NCBI RefSeq assembly: GCF_020731415.2
Contig: NZ_CP088273.1
Location: 253,001-317,000, forward strand
Source of the DNA: Phyllobacterium sp. T1293
Lineage (GTDB): Bacteria > Pseudomonadota > Alphaproteobacteria > Rhizobiales > Rhizobiaceae
Direction: 5' to 3'
DNA: 64,000 nt
Shown: positions 47,383 through 56,399 of the stretch, piece after piece
Position numbering within the stretch: the stretch's first letter is position 1
Layout: each line of letters opens with the position of its first letter
Made by a program: the position numbers and the translations under genes
Notes under the pieces: model-generated
Told to the model about the DNA's origin: nothing
Databases searched by the model: none
The model's input: the letters and a program-made list of their open reading frames with translations, nothing else

Positions 47383-47522
47383 GGAATGAACTTTCAGAAA
47401 ATGAGAGAATTGATATATGAGGGGATTCTTCGAAAAAATACAGCGAAATCATGACGTAAACGGCTATCCGCGATAAAAAATTATGTCGCGGATTGTTGAT
47501 TACGTGTCTTTTTGCCTGCCGC

Positions 47523-48692
47523 CTATTGTACGGCACCCAGAAGGCGTGCTGGCAGATAGATCACAAGGGATGCAGCACCGGTTATGACAGAGGTTCCGTC
47601 AGCCAGAACGGACTGTCCGGCAGGCGTTTCGTCACCATCCAGCACTTTCTGGGACAGCTGTCCGCTCCGCACCATGTTCATCAGTGTTGGGGAGCTGGCA
47701 AACACACCGTGCGAACCGCCATCCAGATCCGACGCGTCAAGGACGACAATGCCAAGTTTCTGCAACACGGCAATGCTGCTGCCATCGCCCACGCGCGGGT
47801 GCCCGCCGGTAATGCGGCCGGAGAAATTGAGCGCCGTGTCAGCGCGGGACACGAGAACGGTAAAGGGCTTGGGCAGCGTGCCTATATCGGCGACCTGGCT
47901 CTTGAACACGTCGATATCGATATCTGGTGCGGCCAGCATCACACCCGAAAAGCGTTTGAAAACATCGCGATGACCGGTTTGCGCCAGTTTTGTCAGGGCT
48001 TCCATAACCACGAACGAGCCCATGGAGTGACCGACCAGCAGGATTTTTGTCGCTTTGGTCGATGCGGCAAGTTGCAGAAGTTCAGCCAGACCATCGCGGC
48101 CATAGGTGGCGCTGTCGCGATCGTAGACATAGAGACCGAGCGAGCCTGCCGACGGCCATGAATATTGGACCGCTACAGCGGGAAGGCCATAATCATAGGC
48201 AAACTGTGCCTGACGGAAAACACTGTCGGCAAAATTGTTGTTGTAGCCATGGACGAAGACAAAGAGTTCGCGCTGGCCCGCCGGGCGCTTGGCCAATTCC
48301 GCATTGATCTTGTCAACGAAGACGCGTTTGTCACCATAGGGCTGGAAGGCGGTTGCGGCAAAATCGCGGGCCGGATTGGGCTTGCTGCTGCTCTTTTCCA
48401 CTTCGCCGCTTTTGTGATTGGGCGGAATGCCCACATCAACACGGGCAAAATTGAGCGATACGGAGCGTTTCGATGAATAGGGCAGGGAGAGATTGTCCGA
48501 CCGCTCGCGGCTTGTTGCAACGAAAATCGGGATGACCGCTTTCGGACCCGTTTTATCGTTCAGCACCGGTGAGGGCACGGCAGCATTGGCCTTGACGATA
48601 TTCTGGGAGGTAAGGCCAAGCACGGCGCGACCACCACAGCCTGTCAGCACAAGCATGACGAGCAGAAAGGCCGACAAGCGGGAAACGTTCAT
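47523..48692 (-). CDS. Alpha/beta hydrolase lipoprotein (DUF900)
   Basis: A 389-residue lipoprotein: lipobox LTGC at 16-19, then a DUF900 alpha/beta hydrolase domain. Visible are the oxyanion region FVFVHGYNNNFADSVFR, nucleophile Ser in ILLVGHSMGSFV, and probable acid and His in ASDLDGGSHGVF. DUF900 proteins are esterase-like with unknown substrates. Membrane anchoring suggests envelope or periplasmic work. It stands alone on the minus strand. Confidence 0.88.
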   Translation of the reverse strand: MNVSRLSAFLLVMLVLTGCGGRAVLGLTSQNIVKANAAVPSPVLNDKTGPKAVIPIFVATSRERSDNLSLPYSSKRSVSLNFARVDVGIPPNHKSGEVEKSSSKPNPARDFAATAFQPYGDKRVFVDKINAELAKRPAGQRELFVFVHGYNNNFADSVFRQAQFAYDYGLPAVAVQYSWPSAGSLGLYVYDRDSATYGRDGLAELLQLAASTKATKILLVGHSMGSFVVMEALTKLAQTGHRDVFKRFSGVMLAAPDIDIDVFKSQVADIGTLPKPFTVLVSRADTALNFSGRITGGHPRVGDGSSIAVLQKLGIVVLDASDLDGGSHGVFASSPTLMNMVRSGQLSQKVLDGDETPAGQSVLADGTSVITGAASLVIYLPARLLGAVQ

Positions 48693-48832
48693 GATCGCAC
48701 TCCGAACTGTATTTCAGAGTTAGAACCAGTATTTAGACCGCACCGCAACCTAAAAGCATCCATTGGCGTGGAATTGCTGCGCGGATCACCGGCCAGCGTG
48801 ACAATTTTCCAACAATGGGACGATCCACTTCG

Positions 48833-50029
48833 TCAGACGATCAGCGGGTCGCGGCCCATGTTCAGGTGCAGTTCATGGCCGTCATAGGCGTGGGCTTCGG
48901 CCACAGCTTCATTCAGTTCCACCCCGAGGCCCGGCGATGTTGGCGGAATGATGTAGCCTTCCTCCCATTGAATCGGCTTTTTGAGAATTTCCGCATGAAA
49001 GCCGCCGAAAGCCTGAATACATTCGAGAATGAGGAAATTGGGGCTGCAGGTGGAAAGCTGGATATTGGCAGCGCCGACAATTGGCCCGCAATAGAGATGC
49101 GGCGCGATCTGCGCATGGAACGTCTCGGCCATGCCAGCAATTTTCTTGGCTTCGAGAATGCCGCCAACGCGCCCCAGATTCATTTGCAGTATATTGGCGG
49201 CACGGTTTACCAGCAGGCGCTGAAACTCGTATTTCGTCGTCAGACGTTCGCCCGCCGCAACGGGAATGGAGGTATGTTGCTGCACATAGGCCATGTTTTC
49301 AGGCATATCTGGCGGAACAGGTTCTTCCAGCCAGAGCGGGTCATAGGGCTCGAGCCGCTTTGCCAGTCTTACGGCACTGGTGGGCGTCATCTGGCCGTGC
49401 GTACCGAAGAGGAGGTCAGCTTTTGAGCCAACGGCTTCGCGCACAAGACGAACGAATTTTTCGCCAAGGTCGAGCTGTTCGAGCGAAAGCTGGCGCGGGT
49501 CGAAAGAGGTATAGGGCGCGACCGGATCGAATTTCACCGCCGTATAGCCTTCAGCCACATATTCGGCAGCGCGCTCCGCCGAGGCTTCGGCATTCCAGTA
49601 TATTGCCGATGTCTCGCCCAGTTCGGGCTTCGGGTAAAGGTAGGTGTAGCTGCGCAGCCGCCCATGCACCCGTCCGCCCAGGAGTTCATAGACGGGCTTG
49701 CCCGCTTCCTTGCCGATAATGTCCCAGCAGGCCATTTCGAGTGCCGAAACGGCGCCCATGATGGTCACGTCAGGGCGCTGGGTGAACCCGCCGGAATAGG
49801 CGCGGCGAAAGAATCGCTCAATATGATGCGGGTCTTCGCCAATCAGCCAGCGCTCGGCCACATCCTCGATCACCTTGCGCATGACTTGCGGGCTGACGGT
49901 CGAATTATAGGCTTCGCCATAACCGACAATGCCTGAATCAGTGGTGAGTTTGACAAAGAGGAACCATGTGCCACCGAACGAGGGCGGCGGATTGCCGACG
50001 ACAAAGGTTTTTACATCGGTGATTTTCAT
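48833..50029 (-). CDS. Enolase-superfamily (mandelate racemase/sugar acid dehydratase type) protein
   Basis: A 398-residue barrel enzyme: N-terminal capping domain (MKITDVKTFVVGNPPP...), catalytic Lys in AVKFDPVAPY, Glu ligands in LWLEEPVPPD and AAGERLTTK, and His in IAPHLYCGPIVGAANIQL. Many such enzymes dehydrate sugar acids such as galactonate. The strand that usually gives the first metal ligand (Asp-Ala-Asn or Asp-x-His) reads FGTHGQ, with Gly at the Asp position, so the subgroup is unusual and the substrate cannot be named. It is a single gene. Confidence 0.82.
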   Translation of the reverse strand: MKITDVKTFVVGNPPPSFGGTWFLFVKLTTDSGIVGYGEAYNSTVSPQVMRKVIEDVAERWLIGEDPHHIERFFRRAYSGGFTQRPDVTIMGAVSALEMACWDIIGKEAGKPVYELLGGRVHGRLRSYTYLYPKPELGETSAIYWNAEASAERAAEYVAEGYTAVKFDPVAPYTSFDPRQLSLEQLDLGEKFVRLVREAVGSKADLLFGTHGQMTPTSAVRLAKRLEPYDPLWLEEPVPPDMPENMAYVQQHTSIPVAAGERLTTKYEFQRLLVNRAANILQMNLGRVGGILEAKKIAGMAETFHAQIAPHLYCGPIVGAANIQLSTCSPNFLILECIQAFGGFHAEILKKPIQWEEGYIIPPTSPGLGVELNEAVAEAHAYDGHELHLNMGRDPLIV

Positions 50030-50202
50030 GGCCTGCTCCAGTCGTTCAGTGTCATTGCGACCCTAAGCGAGTGGGCGGTGATGTCAAAAACCGTGCAGCG
50101 ACCCGGCATGTCGGCTTTCTGACAGTTCTTGCACACAAGGTCTTTCCATTGCCTCTATTGCACTGCATCATCAATTAAGATGATTTGTTACGGAGACCGG
50201 AA

Positions 50203-50598
50203 TTGACTGAAGAAACCAAGCCAATCGGCGAATTGACCCTGCGTACGCTCGCCATGCCAGCGGATGCCAATGCAGCTGGCGATATTTTTGGCGGCTGGGT
50301 TATGGCGCAGATGGATTTGTCCTGCGGTATCCGCGCAGCAGAGCGGGCACGCGGGCGTGTGGTAACGGCGGCTGTCAAGGAAATGGCTTTTGCCAAGCCG
50401 GTCAAGATCGGCGACACGCTGTGTGTTTACACCCATATCGAACGCGTCGGGCGCACATCCATCACCCTGAAGGTGGAGGCATGGGCACAGCGTTATCTCT
50501 CCGATCTGATGGAGCGCGTTACCCATGCGGATTTCGTGATGGTGGCACTTGATACATCAGGCAACCCGACACCGGTGCCGCCTGAGACAAAGGCCTAG
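50203..50598 (+). CDS. Acyl-CoA thioesterase (YciA-like hot-dog)
   Basis: A 131-residue hot-dog thioesterase with DANAAGDIFGGWVMAQMDLSCG (catalytic Asp and His-less loop region of YciA/BACH type) and VVTAAVKEMAFAKPV. It hydrolyses acyl-CoAs in the cytosol. TTG 50203 with GGAGACCGG before it is chosen; a TTG six codons earlier is possible. Its stop overlaps that of the convergent VOC gene. Confidence 0.9.
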   Translation: MTEETKPIGELTLRTLAMPADANAAGDIFGGWVMAQMDLSCGIRAAERARGRVVTAAVKEMAFAKPVKIGDTLCVYTHIERVGRTSITLKVEAWAQRYLSDLMERVTHADFVMVALDTSGNPTPVPPETKA

Positions 50599-51011
50599 CC
50601 GCCAATCATATATTTGTCCCAGAAATTGGCTTGCGGATCGATCTGCTCGACAATATCGATCCAAAGTCCCGACGGATCGTGAAAGCCAAAACGGCGCTGG
50701 CCGAAAGGTTCGTCGGTGAGTGGATATTCGACCTGCAATCCGCTTGCCGTGACTTTCTCGAATGCCGCTGCGGCGTCTTCCACCTGCAATTCAAAACACA
50801 TGCCCTTGCCGCCAAAACTTTCCGGGCCGGGCGGTGCTGATGGATGATCCGGCGTCATGAAGGCGATGGAAGCCGTGTGATCTTCGCCTGAAAGCCAGCA
50901 GAACCATGTGCTGTCAAATCCGCTGGTGAAGCCGAGATGCCGTATCCAGAAATCGCGGCAGGCCTCTTTTCTGTCGGTGACAATGATCGGGTAGCGATCG
51001 GTAAAGCGCAT
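50595..51011 (-). CDS. VOC-superfamily (glyoxalase/dioxygenase-fold) protein
   Basis: A 138-residue protein of the glyoxalase fold: MRFTDRYPIIVTDRKEACRD, then FGGKGMCFELQVEDAAAAFEKV and QRRFGFHDPSGLWIDIVEQI. Members bind a metal with His/Glu residues and act on thiols, antibiotics or extradiol rings; no specific function can be given. ATG 51011 with GGAAAGG upstream is preferred to a start 21 codons earlier. It is convergent with the thioesterase. Confidence 0.87.
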   Translation of the reverse strand: MRFTDRYPIIVTDRKEACRDFWIRHLGFTSGFDSTWFCWLSGEDHTASIAFMTPDHPSAPPGPESFGGKGMCFELQVEDAAAAFEKVTASGLQVEYPLTDEPFGQRRFGFHDPSGLWIDIVEQIDPQANFWDKYMIGG

Positions 51012-51222
51012 GGTAAGCCTTTCCTGACGGTTGGGATTTACCAGCATTAAAGGCAGCTGATCAGCCAATGACAAGGGTGTTTTGTCAGGAGTGTTTATGC
51101 AGCTTCATTCGAATGTGGTGGCGGGTCGAGATAAACTGGCTGTGGGTTAACGCCCTAAAAAGCTTGGAATAAAACGCCGTATCAGGCACCATTTGCGCGG
51201 ATGGGATATTTGAGGGCGGCAA

Positions 51223-52407
51223 ATGACATTATCTGGGGCAATCCGGAACTATTCGCGCAAGCGCGGTGAAGGCGATAGTGCAAAGGTCGATTTCGTCGAA
51301 CTGTTCTTCGACCTCGTTTTTGTGTTCGCGATCACCCAGATTTCGCATTTTCTGCTGCATGATCTCAGCCTTAAGGGGCTCGGCGAAAGCACGCTGCTGC
51401 TGGCGGCGGTCTGGTGGGTATGGGTCTATACGGCATGGGTGACGAACTGGCTCGATCCGACAACGCCGCCTGTCCGGGTCATGCTCTTCGTGCTGATGCT
51501 GGCGGGGCTGGTACTATCCACCTCGATACCCACGGCTTTTGCAGGGCGGGGACTGGTTTTTGCCGTGGCGTTTGTCACGATGCAGCTTGGCCGTTCACTT
51601 TTCATGATGTGGGCGATGCGGCACCACAATCGCTCCAATTATCTCAACTTTGTCCGTATCTCGATCTGGCTTTGCATATCAGGCATATTCTGGATCACAG
51701 GTGGTCTGGCCGAGCCGGAAAACCGGGTATATTTCTGGCTTATTGCCCTGCTGATCGAGATTGCGGGACCGGCGATGGGTTTTCGCACGCCGGGTCTTGG
51801 TGCATCATCCACGACAGACTGGGATGTGGACGGCGACCACATGGCCGAGCGGGCGGCGCTGTTCATCATCATTGCGCTGGGCGAATCCATCCTTGTTTCC
51901 GGCGCGACGTTCGCCGAGCAGGAATGGACCTTCATTTCGTTTTCCGCATTTCTGACCACCTTTGTGGCGTCAGTTGCCATGTGGCTGATCTATTTCAATG
52001 TCGGGCAGTTGCGGGCGCACCATAAAATCGCTTCGACGGATGATCCGGGCCGCATCGCCCGCGTTGCCTATACCTATATTCATGTGCTGCTGGTGGCGGG
52101 CATTATCGTTGTCGCTGTTTCGGATGAGCTGATACTGGCACATCCGACCGGCCATTCTGCACCCGCTGTCCTATGGACATCCATCGGCGGAACGGCGCTC
52201 TATCTGATCGGTAATCTGCTGTTCAAGGGCTATGTTGAGGGCAGGCCGCCTCTGTCGCACATTGCTGGACTTGTACTGTGCGCTGTTCTGGCGTTTGCAG
52301 GCGGTGAGCTTTCGCCGCTGGTGCTGGGCGCTGCGACCAGTCTGATCCTCATCGTCGTGACAATCTGGGAATATATCGGCCGGGTTCAAGAACCGGCCCA
52401 TCATTAG
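51223..52407 (+). CDS. Low-temperature-requirement protein A (LtrA)
   Basis: A 394-residue multi-span membrane protein starting MTLSGAIRNYSRKRG, with the LtrA signature VDFVELFFDLVFVFAITQIS (about 22-41) and about ten hydrophobic segments, including HMAERAALFIIIALGESILV. The family is widespread and of unknown biochemical role; the Listeria founder is needed for growth in the cold. It converges on the extensin-like gene with a 6-nt gap. Confidence 0.9.
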   Translation: MTLSGAIRNYSRKRGEGDSAKVDFVELFFDLVFVFAITQISHFLLHDLSLKGLGESTLLLAAVWWVWVYTAWVTNWLDPTTPPVRVMLFVLMLAGLVLSTSIPTAFAGRGLVFAVAFVTMQLGRSLFMMWAMRHHNRSNYLNFVRISIWLCISGIFWITGGLAEPENRVYFWLIALLIEIAGPAMGFRTPGLGASSTTDWDVDGDHMAERAALFIIIALGESILVSGATFAEQEWTFISFSAFLTTFVASVAMWLIYFNVGQLRAHHKIASTDDPGRIARVAYTYIHVLLVAGIIVVAVSDELILAHPTGHSAPAVLWTSIGGTALYLIGNLLFKGYVEGRPPLSHIAGLVLCAVLAFAGGELSPLVLGAATSLILIVVTIWEYIGRVQEPAHH

Positions 52408-52413
52408 GGCGGA

Positions 52414-53394
52414 CTATCGGCAGGCGCGATGGCCATTTCGCCTTTGCATCAGGTCGAAGTGGAAATGGTCCTTGTGGAAAATGTCGTAGCCGGGTCCAAG
52501 CACCGTGGTGAAATAATCGCAGGCGTCGGAGCGAACATTGTTGAGCAATCCACGCTGGCGGAATGCGAAGAATCCCGGCTTCTGCACCTTGACGTCAGTG
52601 CCGTTGTTCAGGGTAATTTTTGCAATATCCAGCGCATTGCCCTTTGAATGTTCAGACATATTGGCACCGCGTCGGTTGCTCATGGTGCGGCAGGAATAGC
52701 TCGACGCCTGATGAATCGTATTGACGCCGGAGAGATAGCGCAGCCGGGTGGAGGGCGACAGATCACCCTTGACCCAGCGGGCGAAGGCCAGCGTCATTTG
52801 GCAATTTAAGGTTGCGCTCGGTTTCAACCGGATTTGCCCGCTGGCAAAGCCGCTGACGTTGAGCGGATTGTCGATGCGGCACACACCACCATCATTGATG
52901 GGCGCGCGCTCCTGAAAAACCACGCCAAGCTGCTTGAGCTGTGTTCGGCAGGCAACTTCGCTTGCGGGCATGCCATAACGGCTTTCATTGCGGGAAATAG
53001 GATCGCGGAGGTTGCCGCCCGCATAGCCATAATTCTGTTCATTGCTTGCCACCGCGTGATTTTCTTCCGTCATAACGGGCTGTTCGGCTGCAAGGTTCTG
53101 CTCGGCAGGAGGGCTTTCCTCGTTTGCCGCGGGCTGATCTACCTCATTGTTTGCAATGCGGCTCTCTTCACCAGCCAGAGAATTATTGCCAATGGACGTA
53201 TCGGTGGTTGTGTTAGCGGGCGGAGCCTCGGCGATATAAGTGTCGCTTTCTGTTGTGCTGGAGCCATGGCCGACATTGGCTTGCGGGCGCCTGACATCGC
53301 CCATGCCGCAGGCGCTGAGCGCGGTTGCTGTACACAGGACAAAGACGGTCGAAAGGCGCCGCAAGGGCACGGCGGACGACAACGCAAAACTCAT
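52414..53394 (-). CDS. Extensin-family lipoprotein, predicted Zn-dependent peptidoglycan-active domain
   Basis: A 326-residue lipoprotein: lipobox LSAC at about 27-30, a Glu/Asn-rich disordered region (about 35-125), then the extensin C-terminal-like domain. That domain has Cys pairs, HSKGNALDIAKI and DIFHKDHFHFDLM, with the zinc ligands His/Asp/His as in LAS-type (M15-like) metallopeptidases. The likely target is envelope peptidoglycan, which is inference from the LAS fold. It is a single gene. Confidence 0.87.
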   Translation of the reverse strand: MSFALSSAVPLRRLSTVFVLCTATALSACGMGDVRRPQANVGHGSSTTESDTYIAEAPPANTTTDTSIGNNSLAGEESRIANNEVDQPAANEESPPAEQNLAAEQPVMTEENHAVASNEQNYGYAGGNLRDPISRNESRYGMPASEVACRTQLKQLGVVFQERAPINDGGVCRIDNPLNVSGFASGQIRLKPSATLNCQMTLAFARWVKGDLSPSTRLRYLSGVNTIHQASSYSCRTMSNRRGANMSEHSKGNALDIAKITLNNGTDVKVQKPGFFAFRQRGLLNNVRSDACDYFTTVLGPGYDIFHKDHFHFDLMQRRNGHRACR

Positions 53395-53507
53395 GTCACC
53401 ACATCCTTTTCGCCTGAAACCAAGCGTCGATGCGATAAAATAAAGCCAAAATGTAAAGGAAAGGTCAGCGCTCGGATTAACCTATGTGGTGATTCCGAGG
53501 CGCTTTT

Positions 53508-54395
53508 TTACGCTGCATCCGTACGGTTACGGAGTGCCGGTACGAGTTCGACCGTTATCATGGCGATGAATATCAGCGCACAACCGATCATGCCATGGAA
53601 TGTCAGGCGCTCGCCAAGCAAAATCGCGCCGAAGAGCGCCGCAAACAGGGCTTCGGAGGAAAGCATGATCGCCGCTTGTGGCGCACTGGTATAGCGCTGT
53701 CCCACTGCCTGCAGGGTAAAGGCAATGCCGCAGGAGAACACGCCGCCAAAAAGAATGGCGGGCCATGACAACATGATGGATGGCAGGTTGAACGGCTCGG
53801 TGAACAGGCCAATCGTGATGCCGAACACAGCGCAGGTAAGAAACTGCACGAGTGAAAGCATGAAGGGCCGGCCGTTTTCATGGGCAAGACGGTTGATAAA
53901 GATGATCTGGAGCGCCCAGAAGGCAGCACACAGGATTGTCAGCCAGTCACCGGTCGTCAGATTGCCAAGCTGCCCGCCCGACAGCAGATAAATGCCGCCA
54001 AGTGCTGTCAGGGCGCATGGCCATACAATAGGGCTCGGCCAATTCCAGAACAGCATGACGCCGAAAATAGGCACCATCACCACGTAAAGGCCGGTCAGAA
54101 AGCCCGAATTGGTGACAGTTGTGGTGGCAAGGCCGATTTGCTGCAGAACGGACCCGACTGATAGAAACAGTCCGATAAAGATGAACCCCCCATAGTCTTT
54201 GAGGGCAAGACGCTGTTTGGCTTGCCGTGCTTCGTGGATTGCCAGCGGCGCGACCGTGAGGCTTGCAAGTCCGAAGCGCAATCCGATGAATAGAAAGGCG
54301 CCGACATTGCCGACGGCGCTGGCCTGCGCAACAAATCCGAGGCCCCAGATGGCGCCTGCGAAAAGCAGCAACAGATTGGCACGGCCTTGCGTCAT
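53508..54395 (-). CDS. EamA-family (DMT) transporter
   Basis: A 295-residue ten-helix drug/metabolite transporter with two EamA repeats (about 6-135 and 150-290), including LFAGAIWGLGFVAQASAV and the second repeat LLGERLTFHGMIGCALIFIAM. It is related to the YdcZ/RhaT-type exporters of small metabolites; the substrate is unknown. It is a single gene on the minus strand; the 93 bp before the neighbouring dehydrogenase gene hold nothing notable. Confidence 0.9.
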   Translation of the reverse strand: MTQGRANLLLLFAGAIWGLGFVAQASAVGNVGAFLFIGLRFGLASLTVAPLAIHEARQAKQRLALKDYGGFIFIGLFLSVGSVLQQIGLATTTVTNSGFLTGLYVVMVPIFGVMLFWNWPSPIVWPCALTALGGIYLLSGGQLGNLTTGDWLTILCAAFWALQIIFINRLAHENGRPFMLSLVQFLTCAVFGITIGLFTEPFNLPSIMLSWPAILFGGVFSCGIAFTLQAVGQRYTSAPQAAIMLSSEALFAALFGAILLGERLTFHGMIGCALIFIAMITVELVPALRNRTDAA

Positions 54396-54488
54396 GATGA
54401 ACCCACAGAATATGTGCGGTCATCCCAAGGATTTGAGCCCGCGCCTTGCTCTACCGGTTGTCGTGGGCGACTTCAAGAGCACTCACCA

Positions 54489-55622
54489 CTAGGTGCGGGT
54501 CAGACGGATGATCTTGCCATTGGCCTCATCTGTCAGCAGGTAGACCGAGCCATCCGGCGCCACCCTGACATCGCGAATGCGCCCGAACGCACCGTCGAAC
54601 ATCCGCTCCTCGCCGGTAAATGCACCTTTATCGTCCCTGTCCAAACGTGATAGCAGCTCGAATTTGAGTGATCCGACCAGAAGGTCGCCTTGCCATTCCG
54701 GGAACATTGACCCCTGATAGATTGCCAATCCTGACGGAGCGATGGACGGGTCCCAGTAGTAAAGCGGCTGTTCATATCCCGCGGCGCTGGTGCCCCTGCC
54801 AATCTTGGCCCCGGAATAATGTTTGCCATAGGAAATGACAGGCCAGCCGTAGTTCCTTCCGGGCTTTGGCTGGTTGACTTCGTCACCGCCCATTGCGCCA
54901 TGTTCGACAGTCAGCAGTGATTTTGTCAGCGGGTCCCACGCGGCACCTTGCGGATTGCGATGTCCTTTGGACCAGATTTCCGGAAGTCCTTTCTTGCCAT
55001 CGGCAAATGGATTGTCGGAGGGAATACTGCCATCTGCATTGATGCGAAGGACCGACCCCGCCTGATCCCTGAAATCCTGCGCACGATCCTGCTCGCCGCG
55101 CTCGCCCATGGTCACGAACAGTTTGCCGTCGGGCGCAATGACAATCCGTGAGCCGAAATGCTGGCCTTTTGTCGTCTTTTTATGCATCGCCACGAGCACT
55201 TTGACGTTTTCAAGCCTGTTGCTGTTTTCGCCGCGTATGAGCTTGGCGCTTGCCAGCGCCGTACCAGCGCCGCCTTTGCCGGGTTCGGAAAAAGTGAAGT
55301 AAATCGTATTGCTCGTGGAAAAGTCCGGCGCCAGCACCACGTCGAGCAGACCGCCTTGACCGGCGACGGCAACCTCCGGAACATTGGCAACAGGTGCCGA
55401 AGCCTTGCCATCCCTGATGATGCGCATATTGCCGGTGCGTTCCGTCACGAGCAGTGCTCCATCCGGGAGAAATGCAAGACTCCAGGGATGCTCCAACCGT
55501 TCGGCAATGGTTTGCGCTGTCACATTCACCTTTTCAGTTTTGAGGTCCGCCGCCTGGAGCGGCAGGGTGGTGCAAAGCAAAACCGTAAAACCGGTTGCCA
55601 ATATGCTCATTCGGTTCAGCAT
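54489..55622 (-). CDS. PQQ-dependent glucose/sorbosone dehydrogenase-like protein (YliI/Asd type)
   Basis: A 377-residue exported protein: signal peptide to about 24 (LQAADL), then the GSDH beta-propeller with PWSLAFLPDGALLVTERTG, GHRNPQGAAWDPLT, VEHGAMGGDEVNQP and KPGRNYGWPVISYG. The family oxidises aldoses with PQQ, in the periplasm. No pqq genes are in the window, so cofactor supply must be tested elsewhere. It is divergent from greA. Confidence 0.9.
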   Translation of the reverse strand: MLNRMSILATGFTVLLCTTLPLQAADLKTEKVNVTAQTIAERLEHPWSLAFLPDGALLVTERTGNMRIIRDGKASAPVANVPEVAVAGQGGLLDVVLAPDFSTSNTIYFTFSEPGKGGAGTALASAKLIRGENSNRLENVKVLVAMHKKTTKGQHFGSRIVIAPDGKLFVTMGERGEQDRAQDFRDQAGSVLRINADGSIPSDNPFADGKKGLPEIWSKGHRNPQGAAWDPLTKSLLTVEHGAMGGDEVNQPKPGRNYGWPVISYGKHYSGAKIGRGTSAAGYEQPLYYWDPSIAPSGLAIYQGSMFPEWQGDLLVGSLKFELLSRLDRDDKGAFTGEERMFDGAFGRIRDVRVAPDGSVYLLTDEANGKIIRLTRT

Positions 55623-55803
55623 CGCGTCCTCCCTCGTTTTGGGCCCGGTTCAGATCAATCGCAGTGTGGAGTATTGCTGCTCTGCGGTCCTTTCACACTG
55701 AATCACACTCGAGTGACCAGTGCAGCAATGCGGTCGTGCGAAACTATCGGCGTCCAATCCGCGACATTTTCTACTTTCTTCGTGAAATCGCCGGAAAGAA
55801 TGC

Positions 55804-55868
55804 TATATTAAACGACTGATGACTGAACGGTTCCGAAGTCTTGAGCTTCGGTGACCGTTTTCTTTTTG
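55804..55868 (+). promoter_or_regulatory. greA promoter and terminator-bearing leader
   Basis: A -10-like TATATT (55804-55809) is followed by a nested hairpin: AACGGT/ACCGTT (55826-55831/55854-55859) around CCGAAG/CTTCGG (55833-55838/55846-55851). A run TTTTCTTTTT comes directly after. This is an intrinsic-terminator shape only about 60 nt before the greA start, giving a predicted short leader RNA of about 50 nt. No convincing -35 was found. Confidence 0.65.
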
Positions 55869-55921
55869 TGTCGCGCGGCCCTGGCGGGGCGCATTTGACA
55901 CTGACTGCGAAAGGAGAGGGC

Positions 55922-56395
55922 ATGGAAAAGGTCCCGATGACTCAAGGCGGATTTGACAAGCTCAAGGAAGAGTTGCGCTGGCGCCAGCAAGAAGAGCGGC
56001 CCCGTATCATTCTGGCAATTTCGGAAGCGCGCGCCCATGGCGACCTTTCGGAAAATGCCGAGTATCATGCCGCCAAGGAAGCCCAGAGCCACAATGAAGG
56101 CCGCGTCAGCGAGCTTGAAGGCTATATCGGGCATGCCGAGATCATCGATATCTCGAAACTGTCAGGCGACAAGATCAAGTTTGGTGCCACCGTGCAGCTG
56201 ATCGACGAAGATACGGAAGACAAGAAGATCTACCAGATCGTCGGCGATCAGGAAGCTGATCCGAAAGCCGGACGCATTTCCATTTCCTCGCCCATTGCCC
56301 GTGCCCTGATCGGCAAGAGCGAAGGCGACACGATCGAGGTCAATGCACCGGGCGGTGCCCGTTCCTATGAAATCGTCGGATTCAAGTTCGCCTGA
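55922..56395 (+). CDS. greA: Transcription elongation factor GreA
   Basis: A 157-residue GreA: N-terminal coiled coil with [22 protein letters not shown], the acidic tip residues in [18 protein letters not shown], and the C-terminal globular domain ending SYEIVGFKF. It enters the RNA polymerase secondary channel and promotes transcript cleavage in backtracked complexes. ATG 55922 with AAAGGAGAGG upstream is the start. A terminator hairpin in the leader suggests control by early termination. Confidence 0.96.
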   Translation: MEKVPMTQGGFDKLKEELRWRQQEERPRIILAISEARAHGDLSENAEYHAAKEAQSHNEGRVSELEGYIGHAEIIDISKLSGDKIKFGATVQLIDEDTEDKKIYQIVGDQEADPKAGRISISSPIARALIGKSEGDTIEVNAPGGARSYEIVGFKFA

Positions 56396-56399
56396 TATC

